Assembly (NCBI GenBank): GCA_964058805.1
Contig: CAXKVV010000500.1
Coordinates: 1-20,708, forward strand
Length of the DNA: 20,708 nucleotides
From: Schoenoplectus triqueter
Taxonomy: Eukaryota > Streptophyta > Magnoliopsida > Poales > Cyperaceae
Direction of reading: 5' to 3'
The number at the start of each line of letters is the position of its first letter. The stretch's first letter is position 1. Below are positions 9,466-19,700 of the stretch, piece by piece. The position numbers and the translations under genes are program-made. The notes beneath the pieces are model-generated. The model had not been told where the DNA came from, searched no databases, and saw nothing but the letters and a program-made list of their open reading frames with translations.

Positions 9466-11712
9466 CTAAAAAGAAAAACAAGAAAATAGAAACAAAAGTG
9501 AGTGCAAGGACAGAGTAGAAAATGCAGATAAGTATCGGAGGGTAAATGCAGATAAGTATCAGAGGGTAAATGTTAATAATCTTTCTGAATATATAGCAGT
9601 ACATGCAGATAAGTATCGGAGGGTAAATGTTACTTAAATTATTCAGTTGTGGTTTCATACCAGTAATCATCCCAAGAAATATTAGATGGTGCATTCAATG
9701 GGATTAATGCATTTTTTGTGCTATTTTTTGTCCTATTTTTTGTGCTACATTATGCATGTTGTTATATGTTTATTCTGATTGTCAGAAAGGGAAAGGATAC
9801 ATACATGATGTGATTAGCATTCCAAAGTATGGAGTACCGGTGAAATGCCTCAGAAGGATCAAATGGTAGAAGATATCTCTCCTCGCGACCATGATCGGTG
9901 CTGCCATTGCCATATACATTTGTCTGGATCCTCCATTCCCTGCCTCTTCTGTTTCCCAAGAACTCAAAATCCAACTCATCATGAGTTTTCTCATATACAT
10001 CTCCATTGGAAAGCTGCATGATGCAAAATCAGTGACTGATTAAAGAGGCCAAATAGACGGATGAAAAATTACAGCACTATTTTATTAATAGCTGAAACTA
10101 AAGAAAAAGTAAGGTTAGTACTAATTTGAGGAGTCTCTGTATTTCGTATATAATTTTACTAAAAGCACTAAGAGATATGCCAAATCTATTTAGAAATTAG
10201 ATTCCACATGCATTAAAGATTCAATTGAAGTATCCGGTACCAAATAGTTAAATACTAGTTTTTACTTTTTACTCCATATGATTATATCAACCTAAGGAAT
10301 GTAATATATATACGAAACAGTCAAAATAAAGGTACGTACAAGATTAATAACAGTTCTCTGTTTTTATAATGGGGAGGGATCACTTTGCTATTTTGACAAT
10401 CTTAAAAATAGATTTTTAAATAAATTAAAGAAAAGTCTTAAAAATAAAAAAAAATATAAACGTACTATTTAATAGATTGATAATGTTTCAAATTTCATGC
10501 AATTCCATTATCATTTGTTAGTCCATCAAATTAATTGAAACCATTGCAAATGAAATAAAATTTTAATGGTCTTTGATGGATTATCAAATGATAATGAAAT
10601 TATATAAAATTTGAAACACTATCGACTTATAAATAAAAGAACATATCTACAAAAAATATTTTTTATATTTTTTATATTTATTAAATATTCATTGTCAAAA
10701 TTATCAAAATAACCGATTGTCAAGGGATCCTCCCCTATATAATATAAGATTATTGGTTGTACTACGGTTAAAAACAAAAATGTAACAATGCAACTATTTT
10801 TTTTTGGGTAATGCCTCCGTACATCCAAACTTTCCACTTATGACTAGTTGGCCTCCTAACTTTTGATTTGGAGAGAAAAAAAACCCTAAACTATCAAATC
10901 TATGCAAAATTATCCCTCGATAATTAATTAACTTATAATAATTCATTTTTAATTGTAAAATGATAAAAAATAACCTTGTATGTCTATATCATTATAGATT
11001 GAATATTTATGTTTCACATACTTTTAATTTATAAAATATTAATAATTAGAGGAATCTAATTAAATATTAATAATATATATTAGCTACATCACTTTTAGTC
11101 ATATTTTACATAACTTATTTTGTATTATTACTATAAAATAATTACATAAATAATTTAAATTAATAAACAGTTTGTTTTATGTAAATATGAAAGTTTTGAA
11201 ACACCATGTGGTTAGTAATTAGTTTTTATTAGTTTAAAATTTAATTTTGAAAAATAAAAAGTAAAAATAAAAATATCATTATGAATTTTAGTTATTTATT
11301 GAAATGCATATAAAAAGTAGATTTCAAAATAAAAATAAAAAATGAGATTAAAAATATATTATGTATTGTGAATGTTATTTAATTGACTCTTTGTATTTTT
11401 ATAAATAAAAAGTCTATAAAATATTGTATTCAATTTATAATGTTATAAATATACAAGGTTATTTTTATCATTTTACAACTAAAAATGAATTGTTATACAT
11501 TTAATTAACTGTCGGAGGGAAAATTTATCACAAATTTGAAAGTTCGGGGGGGAGGGGGGTATTTGTCAAAATTAAAAGTTTGGAGGTCAACTTATCACAA
11601 GTGAAAAGTTTAGAAGTATATAGAGACATTACGTCTATTTTTTTTCTGCCCCCATATGATTAGTAGCAGGTCTTAGTTAATCCTTAATATAATACTTGAA
11701 TTTCTGCAGAAT

Positions 11713-11748
<36 letters not shown>

Positions 11749-12468
11749 CAGTACTGGTTTTCTTATAACATCTGCTGCTCTTGGTTGTGCTATGAATAAA
11801 CTAATGAAGAATCTTGATTTATTTAGAGATTTAGAACAAACATTCCGACAACCAAGCTGCCAGCTAATTATGCTTTAGTATTGGCTTAGCTTTTATCTTT
11901 ACATGTGCAGTCTACTTAGAGAAAAAGGAGAGAAGGTCAATACAAATTTTCAACTCCAATTAATTGCATGACAAATATCCAGGACATCTAAGATATATAT
12001 TTTAAAACAAATTAAGCGATTAAGACGCAAAATTATGTCAATGTAACTCACATAAAATGCAACGACAACACCGGCGGAGTGTCCTTTCGGTAACTTAATT
12101 GAGGCACTGAAGAATCCGCTCTGATATGATTCAGAAGAAATGAATCCTGACCCTGTTCATTGCCATACAACTAAATGAATTCACATTGACCAACAAAAGT
12201 GTCTACAACATCTATTCGTTGCAAAGAAGATCTGGGCCTTCCAAAAAGGATGAAAAATACAGACAAAAATGTTACCGGTATAGCGGTTGAGAGTGAGGCT
12301 GACGCTCTTGTGGTCGGGCGAAATGATGACGTTGTCATCGCCAAATAGCCTTGAGAATCCATCCTCAAAGGCTATTGTATTAGGAACATTGAATGCAGAT
12401 ATAGAGGCAAAGAAAAATGTTATGGCAACAAATACTCTCAGCAAGAACATGGAAGTACCCATTACCAT
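8967..12468 (-). CDS. XTH: Xyloglucan endotransglucosylase/hydrolase, XTH27-30 type (four exons, 333 aa)
   Basis: This gene encodes a secreted GH16 enzyme that cuts xyloglucan in the cell wall and joins it to another chain (XET) or to water (XEH). Exons are 12468-12276, 12152-12052, 10013-9805 and 9465-8967, all with GT-AG introns; they join to a 1002-nt frame with stop. Residues 1-25 are a signal peptide (hydrophobic LLRVFVAITFFF, cleavage likely after ASISA). The catalytic motif HDELDFEFLG is at 109-118, with nucleophile E111, D113 and acid/base E115. The N-glycosylation site NGS at 134-136 is the one typical of XTHs. The XET C-terminal domain has paired cysteines, a CYDIIRYP motif and a basic tail (RSRSKRR). 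Wording such as REVIRNEAMG and MRRFRERYM resembles the XTH29/30 branch. The length suits the family. Oddities are Pro148, where family members have Trp (LWFDP), and a 2-kb second intron full of foldback elements. Without ortholog comparison the subgroup is likely but not certain. Confidence 0.93.
9466..9804 (-). other. XTH intron 3 with a 24-bp repeat
   Basis: A 339-nt intron bounded by GTATGT and TTTTTAG. It holds the 24-bp unit ATGCAGATAAGTATCGGAGG.. at 9522-9545 and 9546-9569 in tandem, and again at 9603-9626. Copies 2 and 3 also share the following TGTTA bases. The short ORFs predicted here are chance openings. Confidence 0.8.
9805..10013 (-). CDS. XTH: XTH exon 3 (catalytic motif)
   Basis: A 209-nt exon encoding residues 99-167 plus two bases of Ile168. 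It carries HDELDFEFLG and the NGS glycosylation site. The acceptor is CATGCAG|CTT. The donor is AT|GTATGT, chosen because it joins to exon 4 to give the family sequence NHIIFYIDNVPIREV. Confidence 0.93.
10371..10735. mobile_element. Foldback MITE 1 in XTH intron 2
   Basis: The two halves are inverted copies. The left arm begins GGGGAGGGATC and the right arm, reverse-complemented, begins GGGGAGGATCC; both continue with TTTTGACAAT-like sequence. Nearer the centre both contain GTTTCAAATTT, TTCCATTATCATTTG / TTTCATTATCATTTG and CCATCAAA. The centre is near 10553. Nearly the whole 365 bp can fold into one imperfect hairpin. TATAAT-containing bases lie on both flanks, but I cannot define a clean target duplication. 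Confidence 0.7.
10804..11635. mobile_element. Mutator-like foldback MITE 2 in XTH intron 2
   Basis: Long terminal inverted repeats of about 170-180 bp. The left arm (about 10806-10980) runs from GGTAATGCCTCC to ATGATAAAAAATAACCTTGT. The right arm (about 11455-11635), reverse-complemented, runs from CGTAATGTCTCT to ATGATAAAAATAACCTTGT. The arms enclose an AT-rich centre of about 475 bp. The nine bases TATTTTTTT occur at 10795-10803 and 11636-11644, as expected for a Mutator-like 9-bp duplication, although T-richness weakens this. No transposase. Confidence 0.7.
11715..11747. repeat. (AT)n microsatellite
   Basis: About 15 uninterrupted AT dinucleotides in XTH intron 2, between foldback element 2 and exon 2. 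Likely length-polymorphic. Confidence 0.9.
12052..12152 (-). CDS. XTH: XTH exon 2
   Basis: A 101-nt exon completing Gly65 and encoding 66-98 (SGFISSESYQ...GVVVAFY). The acceptor is ...AACAG|GG and the donor is TAT|GTGAGT. The frame is kept across a 123-nt first intron. Too short for simple ORF detection but unmistakable by family similarity. Confidence 0.92.
12276..12468 (-). CDS. XTH: XTH exon 1 (signal peptide and N-terminus)
   Basis: Encodes residues 1-64 plus the first base of codon 65, ending ...NRYT G|. The donor reads G|GTAACA. The first ATG (12466-12468) has a weak context (CTC before ATG). The in-frame ATG at 12460-12462 has G at -3 and G at +4 and could equally be used, which would shorten the signal peptide by two residues. 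Confidence 0.92.
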
Positions 12469-14100
12469 GAGTGTATTCTATTTAAGCTCTCTCACTCTCT
12501 TTTAGTTTGCACTCGCCAAAGTTGTTTTGATGGCAGTTGGTTTTCCTTTATTCCTCTTTAATTTGTATACAAGCGATCAAATATCTCTCTTTCTTGTAAA
12601 GAAGTGAAAGAGAGTTCAGTTGGATGTTTGTTCTCTCATTTCTAATTCCTTGCTTATAAAGGTGTGGTGCACAGAATCAGAGAGTGGTAGTGATATGTCA
12701 ATTATGTGGAGAGAGAACAGAATAGAATGAAATCTTATCTGGCAATGAATTAACGATTTTGTGTTTACATAAAGCATATTTTCCGTACATATGCTGATAG
12801 TTTTATTTTAGCATCTCTTGCTTAACCTTTGGAAATTAAGAAAGTTTAGTATCATGCTTTAATAATTTGATCAAAAGATGGAAGTGAAAAAGGATTTACG
12901 TTTAGTATGAATTGTATCGAAATTTTGCCTAAACAACTAAACAATTTTCTTGCCGTCATTTACTTGAGAGGCGATTTGATAAAATACTGTTGATCTGCAT
13001 ATATAATATATACAGAAATTATATTAAGTATAAGTCATTGAAACTAAATTGTTCAATATATGACAGTTTATATTGAATATATAGGAATAAGTCTCACATA
13101 CTTTGTAAAATTATGTTTCAAATAAAATCGGATATATTAATTCATTCTGATTTAAGGAAGACAGCATCGTGTCATCACAACAATTATAATAGCTATATAT
13201 AGGCTCCAAGTCATGTTACGAAACTTAAGTTTGAAGGACGATGTTTCAAATAAATGCAAAGGTAAAGGGGTAGAATGAAATTTTATTCATGATCATTTGA
13301 CCTAAGTTCGACATACAATCTAGATTATATATTGTTTGTTCCAATTTCATATTGGGGATATCTTGGTTTAGAAAAAAAAAACGATGGTATGTATATATTT
13401 ATCCATATATTTATTCATTTAAATATTTTGAAAACAAAGACGAAACTCGAAACTTTGAATCCGATATACTTTATACCAAAATCTTGTCAAAATATTGAAA
13501 ATATTTTAAATCATATCAAAAAATCTAAAAAAAATAACGTAGACATCAAATATTGTATCATCTAATATTTTAAAATAAGCATTTAACATTTATTATTATC
13601 ACTAGAAGTTTTTAATCTTACCTCAAAAAAATAATTACCTTAAAAGTTTTTAGTCAATTAACTAAATGAAAACTGACGGTCAATTTCATGGTTTTATGTG
13701 TACAAGATATATAATACACATCGCATTTTAATATATAATTGCGTACATGTGAGAGCTTATCTTGCCTAAACTACCAAAAGAAATGGTTAAATTAGACACA
13801 GCAATGGTGATCGAAGAGTTTCGGACGATTAAAAAGTGAAGGCAAGAAAGCAAATAATGTTGTGAATTTGTGATTTACATCTCTGAAAAGTGACAATGTC
13901 ATGTAAGTCACAATAAATATTGTTACTTAGTTCGCCACAGAAGATCCCAATGGGACACGCCAACCTCTAACTAACACGATTGATACCGCACGCAATACGC
14001 CAATACCCCACGTCACTGCTCATTCACATAACAATCAATTAAAACAAAACACAGAGAAACGAATTTAGCTATTTCTTTCATGTATATATATATAGTGAAT
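12469..14100. other. XTH upstream region and intergenic DNA
   Basis: Contains the proximal promoter of the minus-strand XTH (to about 12700) and then AT-rich DNA with no recognisable coding exon. A more GC-balanced patch at about 13930-14030 includes CCACGTCA, an ACGT-core element, but nothing shows that it acts on XTH about 1.5 kb away. The plus-strand ORF at 13332-13565 has low-complexity composition and no domain. Confidence 0.5.
12654..12660 (-). promoter_or_regulatory. Candidate TATA box of the XTH gene
   Basis: The minus strand reads CCTTTATAAGCAAGG, 186 bp upstream of the first ATG. A start about 30 bp downstream would give a 5' UTR of roughly 155 nt. That leader is GA-rich on the minus strand. 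This is a motif match only. Confidence 0.45.
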
Positions 14101-14104
14101 CTAT

Positions 14105-14250
14105 CTTTTTTTTTTCTTTTCTTTTTTATAAAAGAGATGAGAATTAAGTTCTCAAATTATATAAATATTTATATAAAGTTCTCATTTGAATTTTGAATTC
14201 ACAATCTCTCGCACAGAAAGTATTATCTTTTATCACTAGACCAAAATTAA
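14105..14250 (-). mobile_element. tRNA-derived SINE-like element
   Basis: Read on the minus strand, it begins near TTTTGGTCTAGTGATA, resembling a Pol III A box. About 35 bases later follows ATTGTGAATTCAAAATTC, a decayed B box of the GGTTCRAATCC kind. It ends with TCTCTTTTATAAAAAAGAAA and an A-rich tail at about 14105-14130. TGAATC is present just outside both ends (near 14096 and 14254), a possible short target duplication. Size and order of parts fit a plant SINE. The degenerate boxes suggest it is old. Confidence 0.55.
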
Positions 14251-14382
14251 TTATTGAATCCCATATTTTCTGTTATTTCATGAACTTTGATAAAGTTTTT
14301 GTTGTATTTCAATTTGCATCAGAAATGCTAGAATTTGGATCTCGTAATAACGACTAATTTAGTTGCATGAATCTCCTGATAA

Positions 14383-14853
14383 TCTATACTATTATATAAA
14401 GCATCTAAGAATTGGAGGGTTCATTTTTTGTCATTGTAAATTTTTATTATACCCATTTTATCCCTCAATTAGACGGATAATATTTATTGTTGGTTGATCG
14501 AACGTATGTGATCGCGTCCATTGATCCCCTCTTTCTCTCCATTTTTTTTCTCTTATATACTATTATTTCCATAATTTTTATTTTTTATTTAGTAACTTTG
14601 TGCATATTTGGTAAGGAATTAATGGTGATAATATATGTTAGAATAATTTACTTTTCTTTCCATAAAAATCATGAATCATTAACTCATATTGTACAAAAAT
14701 CTCATCCAAGATTAAATATAGTCTTTATTATATGTTTTCTCTATAATTTGGTGAATTTATAATTTAATATTAGATAAATATGAATTTTTTTATCTTATAA
14801 TATTTTAATATTTAAATAAAAAAATCTGCTGCAACGCGCGGGTATATAGCTAT
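14383..14853 (+). mobile_element. Non-autonomous Helitron, copy 1 of a head-to-tail pair
   Basis: Starts TCTATACTATTATATAAAGC directly after a host A (14382), the usual Helitron 5' end. It ends with GCAACGCGCGGGTATATAGCTA, a Helitron-like 3' end, running straight into copy 2 where the terminal G of CTAG is lost. There is no Rep/helicase coding capacity. The frame at 14487-14762 is low-complexity and is disturbed in the sister copy, so it is not called a gene. Confidence 0.75.
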
Positions 14854-15316
14854 TATTATATAAAGCATGTAAGAATTGGAGGGTCCATTTTTTGTCATTG
14901 TAAATTTTTATTATACCCATTTTATCCCTCAATTAGACGGATAATATTTATTGTTGGTTGATCGAACGTATGTGATTGCGTCCATTGATCCCCTCTTTCT
15001 CTCCATTTCTTTCCCTTATATACTATTATTTCCATAATTTTTATTTTTTATTTAGCAACTTTGTGCATATTTGGTAAAGAATTAATGGTGATAATATATG
15101 TTAGAATAATTTACTTTTCTTTCCATAAAAATCATGAATCATTAACTCATATTGTGCAAAAATCTTATCCAAGATTAAATATAGTCTTTATTATATGTTT
15201 TCTCTATAATTTGGTGAATTTATAATTTAATATTAGATAAATGTGAATTTTTTTATCTTATAATATTTTAATGTTTAAATAAAAAATTCTGCTGCAACGC
15301 GCGGGTATATAGCTAG
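14854..15316 (+). mobile_element. Non-autonomous Helitron, copy 2
   Basis: Starts TATTATATAAAGC, lacking the first seven bases (TCTATAC) of copy 1. It ends GCGCGGGTATATAGCTAG at 15316, followed by a host T (15317). The pair as a whole therefore sits between A and T, the Helitron target. The two copies differ at only about a dozen positions over roughly 460 bp by my reading (about 97% identical). Confidence 0.75.
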
Positions 15317-15592
15317 TAACAGATAATTGGCGCAAAAATTATATATAGGCTTTTTAAAGTAGTGGCCTCTGATAGGCAGCTCTGCTAGGGAATGTCAGAT
15401 GATTATTTTAAGGCATTCTCTTTCAGATAGGGAACTTGCCCATATAAAATTTGTTAACCAAGTCTGTTGTATGAATGCATTGCTGTTCACATGCAATTCG
15501 GGACAAATTAAATATAAAAGTAGTTAGACAGACTGTCTAGTGTGTATTTTATTATGGAGGGACACATTTTATGTCAAAAGGACAAGTCTTAT

Positions 15593-15720
15593 CCGTATAA
15601 GCAACAAGTTCCAAATTCAAATGCATCCCTGGCGTATGTGATGATTGAGATTTGAGCCGTATAAGCAACAAGTTCCAAATTCAAATGCATCCCTGGCGTA
15701 TGTGATGATTGAGATTTGAG
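15593..15720. repeat. Perfect 64-bp tandem duplication
   Basis: 15593-15656 and 15657-15720 are identical by eye (CCGTATAAGCAACAAG ... TTGAG). The duplication abuts the left target duplication of the hAT-type MITE by a single base. Absence of any difference implies a very recent event. Confidence 0.9.
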
Positions 15721-15729
15721 CTGTACAGA

Positions 15730-15869
15730 CTGAGCGGATTCAAGGTAGGCGGTTTCTTTTTGGTTCATTTAAAAATAAATGTTGTGTGATGAAATATATT
15801 TTTTTTACTCAAATATTTTATTTATTTAAACCGGACACTCCTTATCAATTATTTTTTGTTCCGCCCCTG
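15730..15869. mobile_element. 140-bp hAT-type MITE with 8-bp target duplication
   Basis: The eight bases TGTACAGA flank it exactly at 15722-15729 and 15870-15877, the duplication size made by hAT transposases. The right end, reverse-complemented, starts CAGGGGCGGA, a common hAT-MITE terminus. The left end CTGAGCGGA is the same with a few changes. No coding capacity. Confidence 0.75.
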
Positions 15870-16177
15870 TGTACAGACCAACCAACCTTCATGTATTGCC
15901 AAATTGTAACATCTTTTCATGCATAAATCTATGCAACTTGCACCCAAAAAAAAGAAAAAGAAGATGATTATCATGATCATGATCATGATGATCTGTGCAG
16001 AATTTACTCGATTAATATATTTCTACAACTTAATTTGTACCTTTTTTTTAAGCATGTTCAAGCACCTATCGTCATTTCGACATCCCACATAAATGCATAC
16101 CACTTAATTCAAATCCAAACTTATTATAAACATGTTTCAGGCCCAACAGTATATGAAACAATGCTAAATCGTGAAAA
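15870..16177. other. AT-rich intergenic DNA
   Basis: No gene seen. It contains an ATCATG microrepeat (about 15968-15990) that is self-complementary because TCATGA is a palindrome. Confidence 0.5.
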
Positions 16178-16269
16178 GAGAATTCCAAATTCTCAACACT
16201 CATGAGATTTATTTTCACTTGAATTACTAATTCAATGAAATAAAAACAAGGACTTAGATCCTTGTTTTT
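16178..16269. repeat. Two short perfect hairpins
   Basis: GAGAATT-CCA-AATTCTC (16178-16194) has a 7-bp stem. AAAAACAAGGA-CTTAGA-TCCTTGTTTTT (16242-16269) has a perfect 11-bp stem with a 6-base loop. The neighbourhood looks like a decayed MITE, but I cannot define its ends. The T-run after the second stem resembles a bacterial terminator only by chance in this plant context. Confidence 0.5.
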
Positions 16270-16728
16270 TCTCAAAAAAATTTTTTCCAAACATATTGTT
16301 TTAGTGACAATGACTCGTAGATATCAACACAAAACTTTTGTAAAATCATGGATTTGTGTCATGTCAAAAATTCAAAATCAAACCAAACATTACGAATAAC
16401 GAACATGAACGCTTATATAGCGACAACTTCATAATTTGAGAATAGTTTAACAAGTTATAAAATTCTACAGATATATTTTGAAAGTAGCTTGTCTTTTTAA
16501 TTGTGCTGAAATACTGTATCAAAATAATTATACTTCTGTAGAAGTAACTAATTTTTTTTTTTTGCAAATTGCATTACTAGCATCATAGCATGGTTGGCAT
16601 AGTTACTTTTGTTGGTCTAAATCCATTTCCTCGCATGATGTGACAATGCAAGGATAATTCGGAGAGGTGCTGAAAATTATAAATCAGATATAACTTACTT
16701 TTGCAACGGTTGATTTTTATATTATAAT

Positions 16729-16760
16729 TTTTATATTAAAATTAAAATTTTAATATAAAA
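16729..16760. repeat. Perfect 15-bp AT inverted repeat
   Basis: TTTTATATTAAAATT at 16729-16743 and its exact complement at 16746-16760 are separated by AA. Weaker complementarity extends outward to about 16692 and 16795, so this may be the core of a small MITE. Confidence 0.6.
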
Positions 16761-16799
16761 TATGATAGTAAAGTAAGAAGTAAATATAACTAATCAATT

Positions 16800-19700
16800 G
16801 CTTTTATGCGGTAACTATAATTTTTCTAAAAATATATATAATTAAATTTTAAATTTAATAAATTCTTCCGCAAAATGATGTTTTACAGAAAGATATATTA
16901 TCAAATGGATAATTTTTCATGTTGCGAATGTGTTATGAATTTTAAAAAGACTTTAATATTTTTATTATAATCTATCACATCACAAAAAATAGGTAATATT
17001 CTTAATATATAAAGAGGATTAAACTTTCATACTTTTCAAGCATGCCACATATCATCTTTTTTCACCATTGATTTTTATTTAAATCTTTTCATCTTCTTAA
17101 ATCTAAAAATTCATATAAAATAATTTATCTTTCCTTATTTAAAGTAATGTGTGTAATATACTTAAGATAAAATTAACTATAAAATGGTCCAACTTTTTTA
17201 TATGATCCTTTATAGATTATTATGTGTTTAATTATATTATTTATTATTATAATAGTTATAATAATTATTATCATTATTATTAAATATTTAAAATATTAAG
17301 TCTAAATTTTCTTTAATATAAATTTCATTAAATATATTTAAAATATATATTACTAATTATTTATTTGAGAACTATATTATCAGGACGAAACTCAAGTTAT
17401 AGTCTTAGTATTTAATAATTTATGTTCTCTTAAAAAACTAATTAATAAATTTCAATCAATTCTGACCATTGCAGGAGCAGAATATGCATATATTTAATAA
17501 GGAGTAGAGATATAAATATTATTACTAATGTTATCCACTCTGCAATTGCACTAAATACTACAGTGGATCAATGCCACACAAAATCTAACGTTGGAAATGA
17601 TAAGGATCAAGCTGGGTCCCTTTAGTAAGCACAAAAGCTCTTTTCTTTTGTGTATTTATACGAGTGGAAATTGGAAATGCCTTGGCACATAGGACCACAC
17701 TCATGCCTCCAATTGATTGGTATGAGGGACATGATAGGTAGGTAGGTTTTCCTTGTCAATCTGTCATGATATAGCCAAGTTTAGGTACTCCGTCTCTCGT
17801 TTTGAATTTGACTCCAGATAATGTAAGCAAATGGAAATTGAAAAGGATAGCAAGCATTAATTCGCCAGTTCTGCTCTGCGTGTGCCAAGTTGCTTAGATG
17901 ATTATAGTTGTGTGATCATTTCCATGTAGCTACCTAGTTGGTTAATACCACTTTCAAATTCTGGTATCTGACTTGTTGCTAGTGAAGAATTCAATATTTT
18001 CCTGGTAGATTTATCTGGTTCACATATATTACATTGTGTACAAGTCAAATTACAGCTCTACAGTTGGTGGCAAAATTAAAAGTAGTTACTGAGTACTGTG
18101 TGGTTGGGCAAGTGAATAGGTAGACCTGTTTGTGCTGTTTAATCAACAAGAACTGATGCATCAATATGCCATAGTGATGCTGTGCTGAACGCTGATACAA
18201 CAACTTAGCCTGGATTATTTTTGTCATTTTAAAACATCGAATGCCTTCTCTTCAGAAATTAAATTTGTCATATTATATATCTTTAAATGAATAAAAATAC
18301 TCGTGATTTGCAACCCATCATCATTGTCCTAAAAACCCAACTCAAATTTTCTTTTCCTATAAAAATAATTATCGTACATAAATTTATCAGAAATTAATTA
18401 TGAAATCAATTATATTATAGCAATATTTTTTTATCCTCTGAAACCAGATTACCCAACATGAGACCTCTTTAAGATATATGCTCTTATATACCTTTTGACC
18501 TTCTTCGGAAGTCATATTCAAAAGAAGCTCCAGAAGTATAAGATCATCCTTATCACCGTTTTACACGGCACACCTACCAGCTATTGGCCATTATACCCGC
18601 AAGCTACAGAGTTGCATGGGCATGTCAATATTGCCTCGTCGAATTAAAAATGTTCTCCATCACAGACGAGCAATTTCTCAGCTTTCCAAAATACATATCA
18701 TTTTTCCCTTTTAAAGAAAATTGCATTTGCTTTAATCACTGAATGACCCAGTGCACCCAAACAAACATCATAACTGAAATTCCACAACCATTTGAAAGCA
18801 CATATTTGTTTTGCACAGAATGAATATAATTAAAGAAGACAGCACCATCCCAAATAGAACTCTTCCATGCTACTGGCATAACACAGATCAGGCACCCAAT
18901 AGCAATAGAATAACAGATCATTATTTATCACTTCCGGGGAAATTTTAAATGCTAGCACTAGTTACTACTTAAAAAACCTAAAAACTATGTATTTCTCAAC
19001 TAAATTACAACAATTAAAGCTGAAATAAGCAAAAAGATCATCATAAACAGTATTTGATAAAAAATGTTTTAGCCCCAACAGTACTTTATTACGTGATATG
19101 ACATGACAAGAGAAGAATACTTCAAAATGTCGGGTCCACAATTTCCACGTTTAGGGAGTCATTGTTCTGATTGCTATGTTGCCCATCACTTGCCATTGGT
19201 GGAAGCTTAAAAAATTAAAACAACGACCCAATACATCAGATACTAAAGAATATCGGTAGCACCTATTAGAGAACTGATAACCACTATATCCCATAAAATC
19301 TAACTACAACCTTTCTCATTACATTGGCATGAGGTTGTGGTTGATAAATCAACCAAGCAGGAGGAGAGATGCTGTTATTTTCATAAGCTTGGTGATATAA
19401 ATGAAGTAGAACGATTTAGATGCATGATCCAGCAAGTATTATGTCCAATTAGCTTTGTTAAAAGGAATGTGGTGGGATATAACATTCCACTCCTTGTTCA
19501 AATAAGTACAAGGCCAGTAGCGACCATTATCCATTGCAAATAGCTAATGTTGGGTTGGCTTTGAGATGACAAACCAAGCAGATTAACATCGTTAGACCTA
19601 AACCAAATATAAGGGAACAGTTGACTGGTCAACCTGGATGTGGCCTGCTCTAGTATGGGTTAAGAAATCAGAATGCTAGGAGTCATAAAGCCTAGCCTGA

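Larger units (their letters stand above)
10014..12051 (-). other. XTH intron 2 (2038 nt), expanded by foldback elements
   Basis: Bounded by GTGAGT and ATGCAG. Two inverted-repeat elements (10371-10735 and 10804-11635) and an (AT)n tract make up about 1.2 kb of it. No coding exon is seen inside; the minus-strand ORF at 10619-10837 falls across the edges of the two elements. Confidence 0.85.

Noticed and set aside
9762..10019. Translation starting at a Met just before exon 3 (and the other-frame ORF at 9782-10006)
   Set aside because: The Met-Gln codons are the end of intron 2 (ATGCAG acceptor). The second frame is a shadow of the exon.
12287..12505. Plus-strand 72-codon ORF, and the minus-strand ORF at 12171-12368
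   Set aside because: Shadows of XTH exon 1 in other frames.
13940..14030. GC-richer patch with CCACGTCA as a promoter of an unseen gene
   Set aside because: No coding exon follows on either strand within the expected distance; a single ACGT-core match is not enough.
14487..14762. 91-codon hydrophobic ORF
   Set aside because: Lies inside the Helitron, is made of T-rich low-complexity sequence, and is altered in the sister copy.
16242..16275. Rho-independent-terminator-like hairpin with T tail
   Set aside because: This is a eukaryotic nuclear sequence. It is better explained as a small inverted repeat or MITE remnant.
19337..19543. Plus-strand 68-codon ORF with mixed composition
   Set aside because: Composition is protein-like but no domain is recognised and there is no splice or neighbour support. 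Left uncalled.
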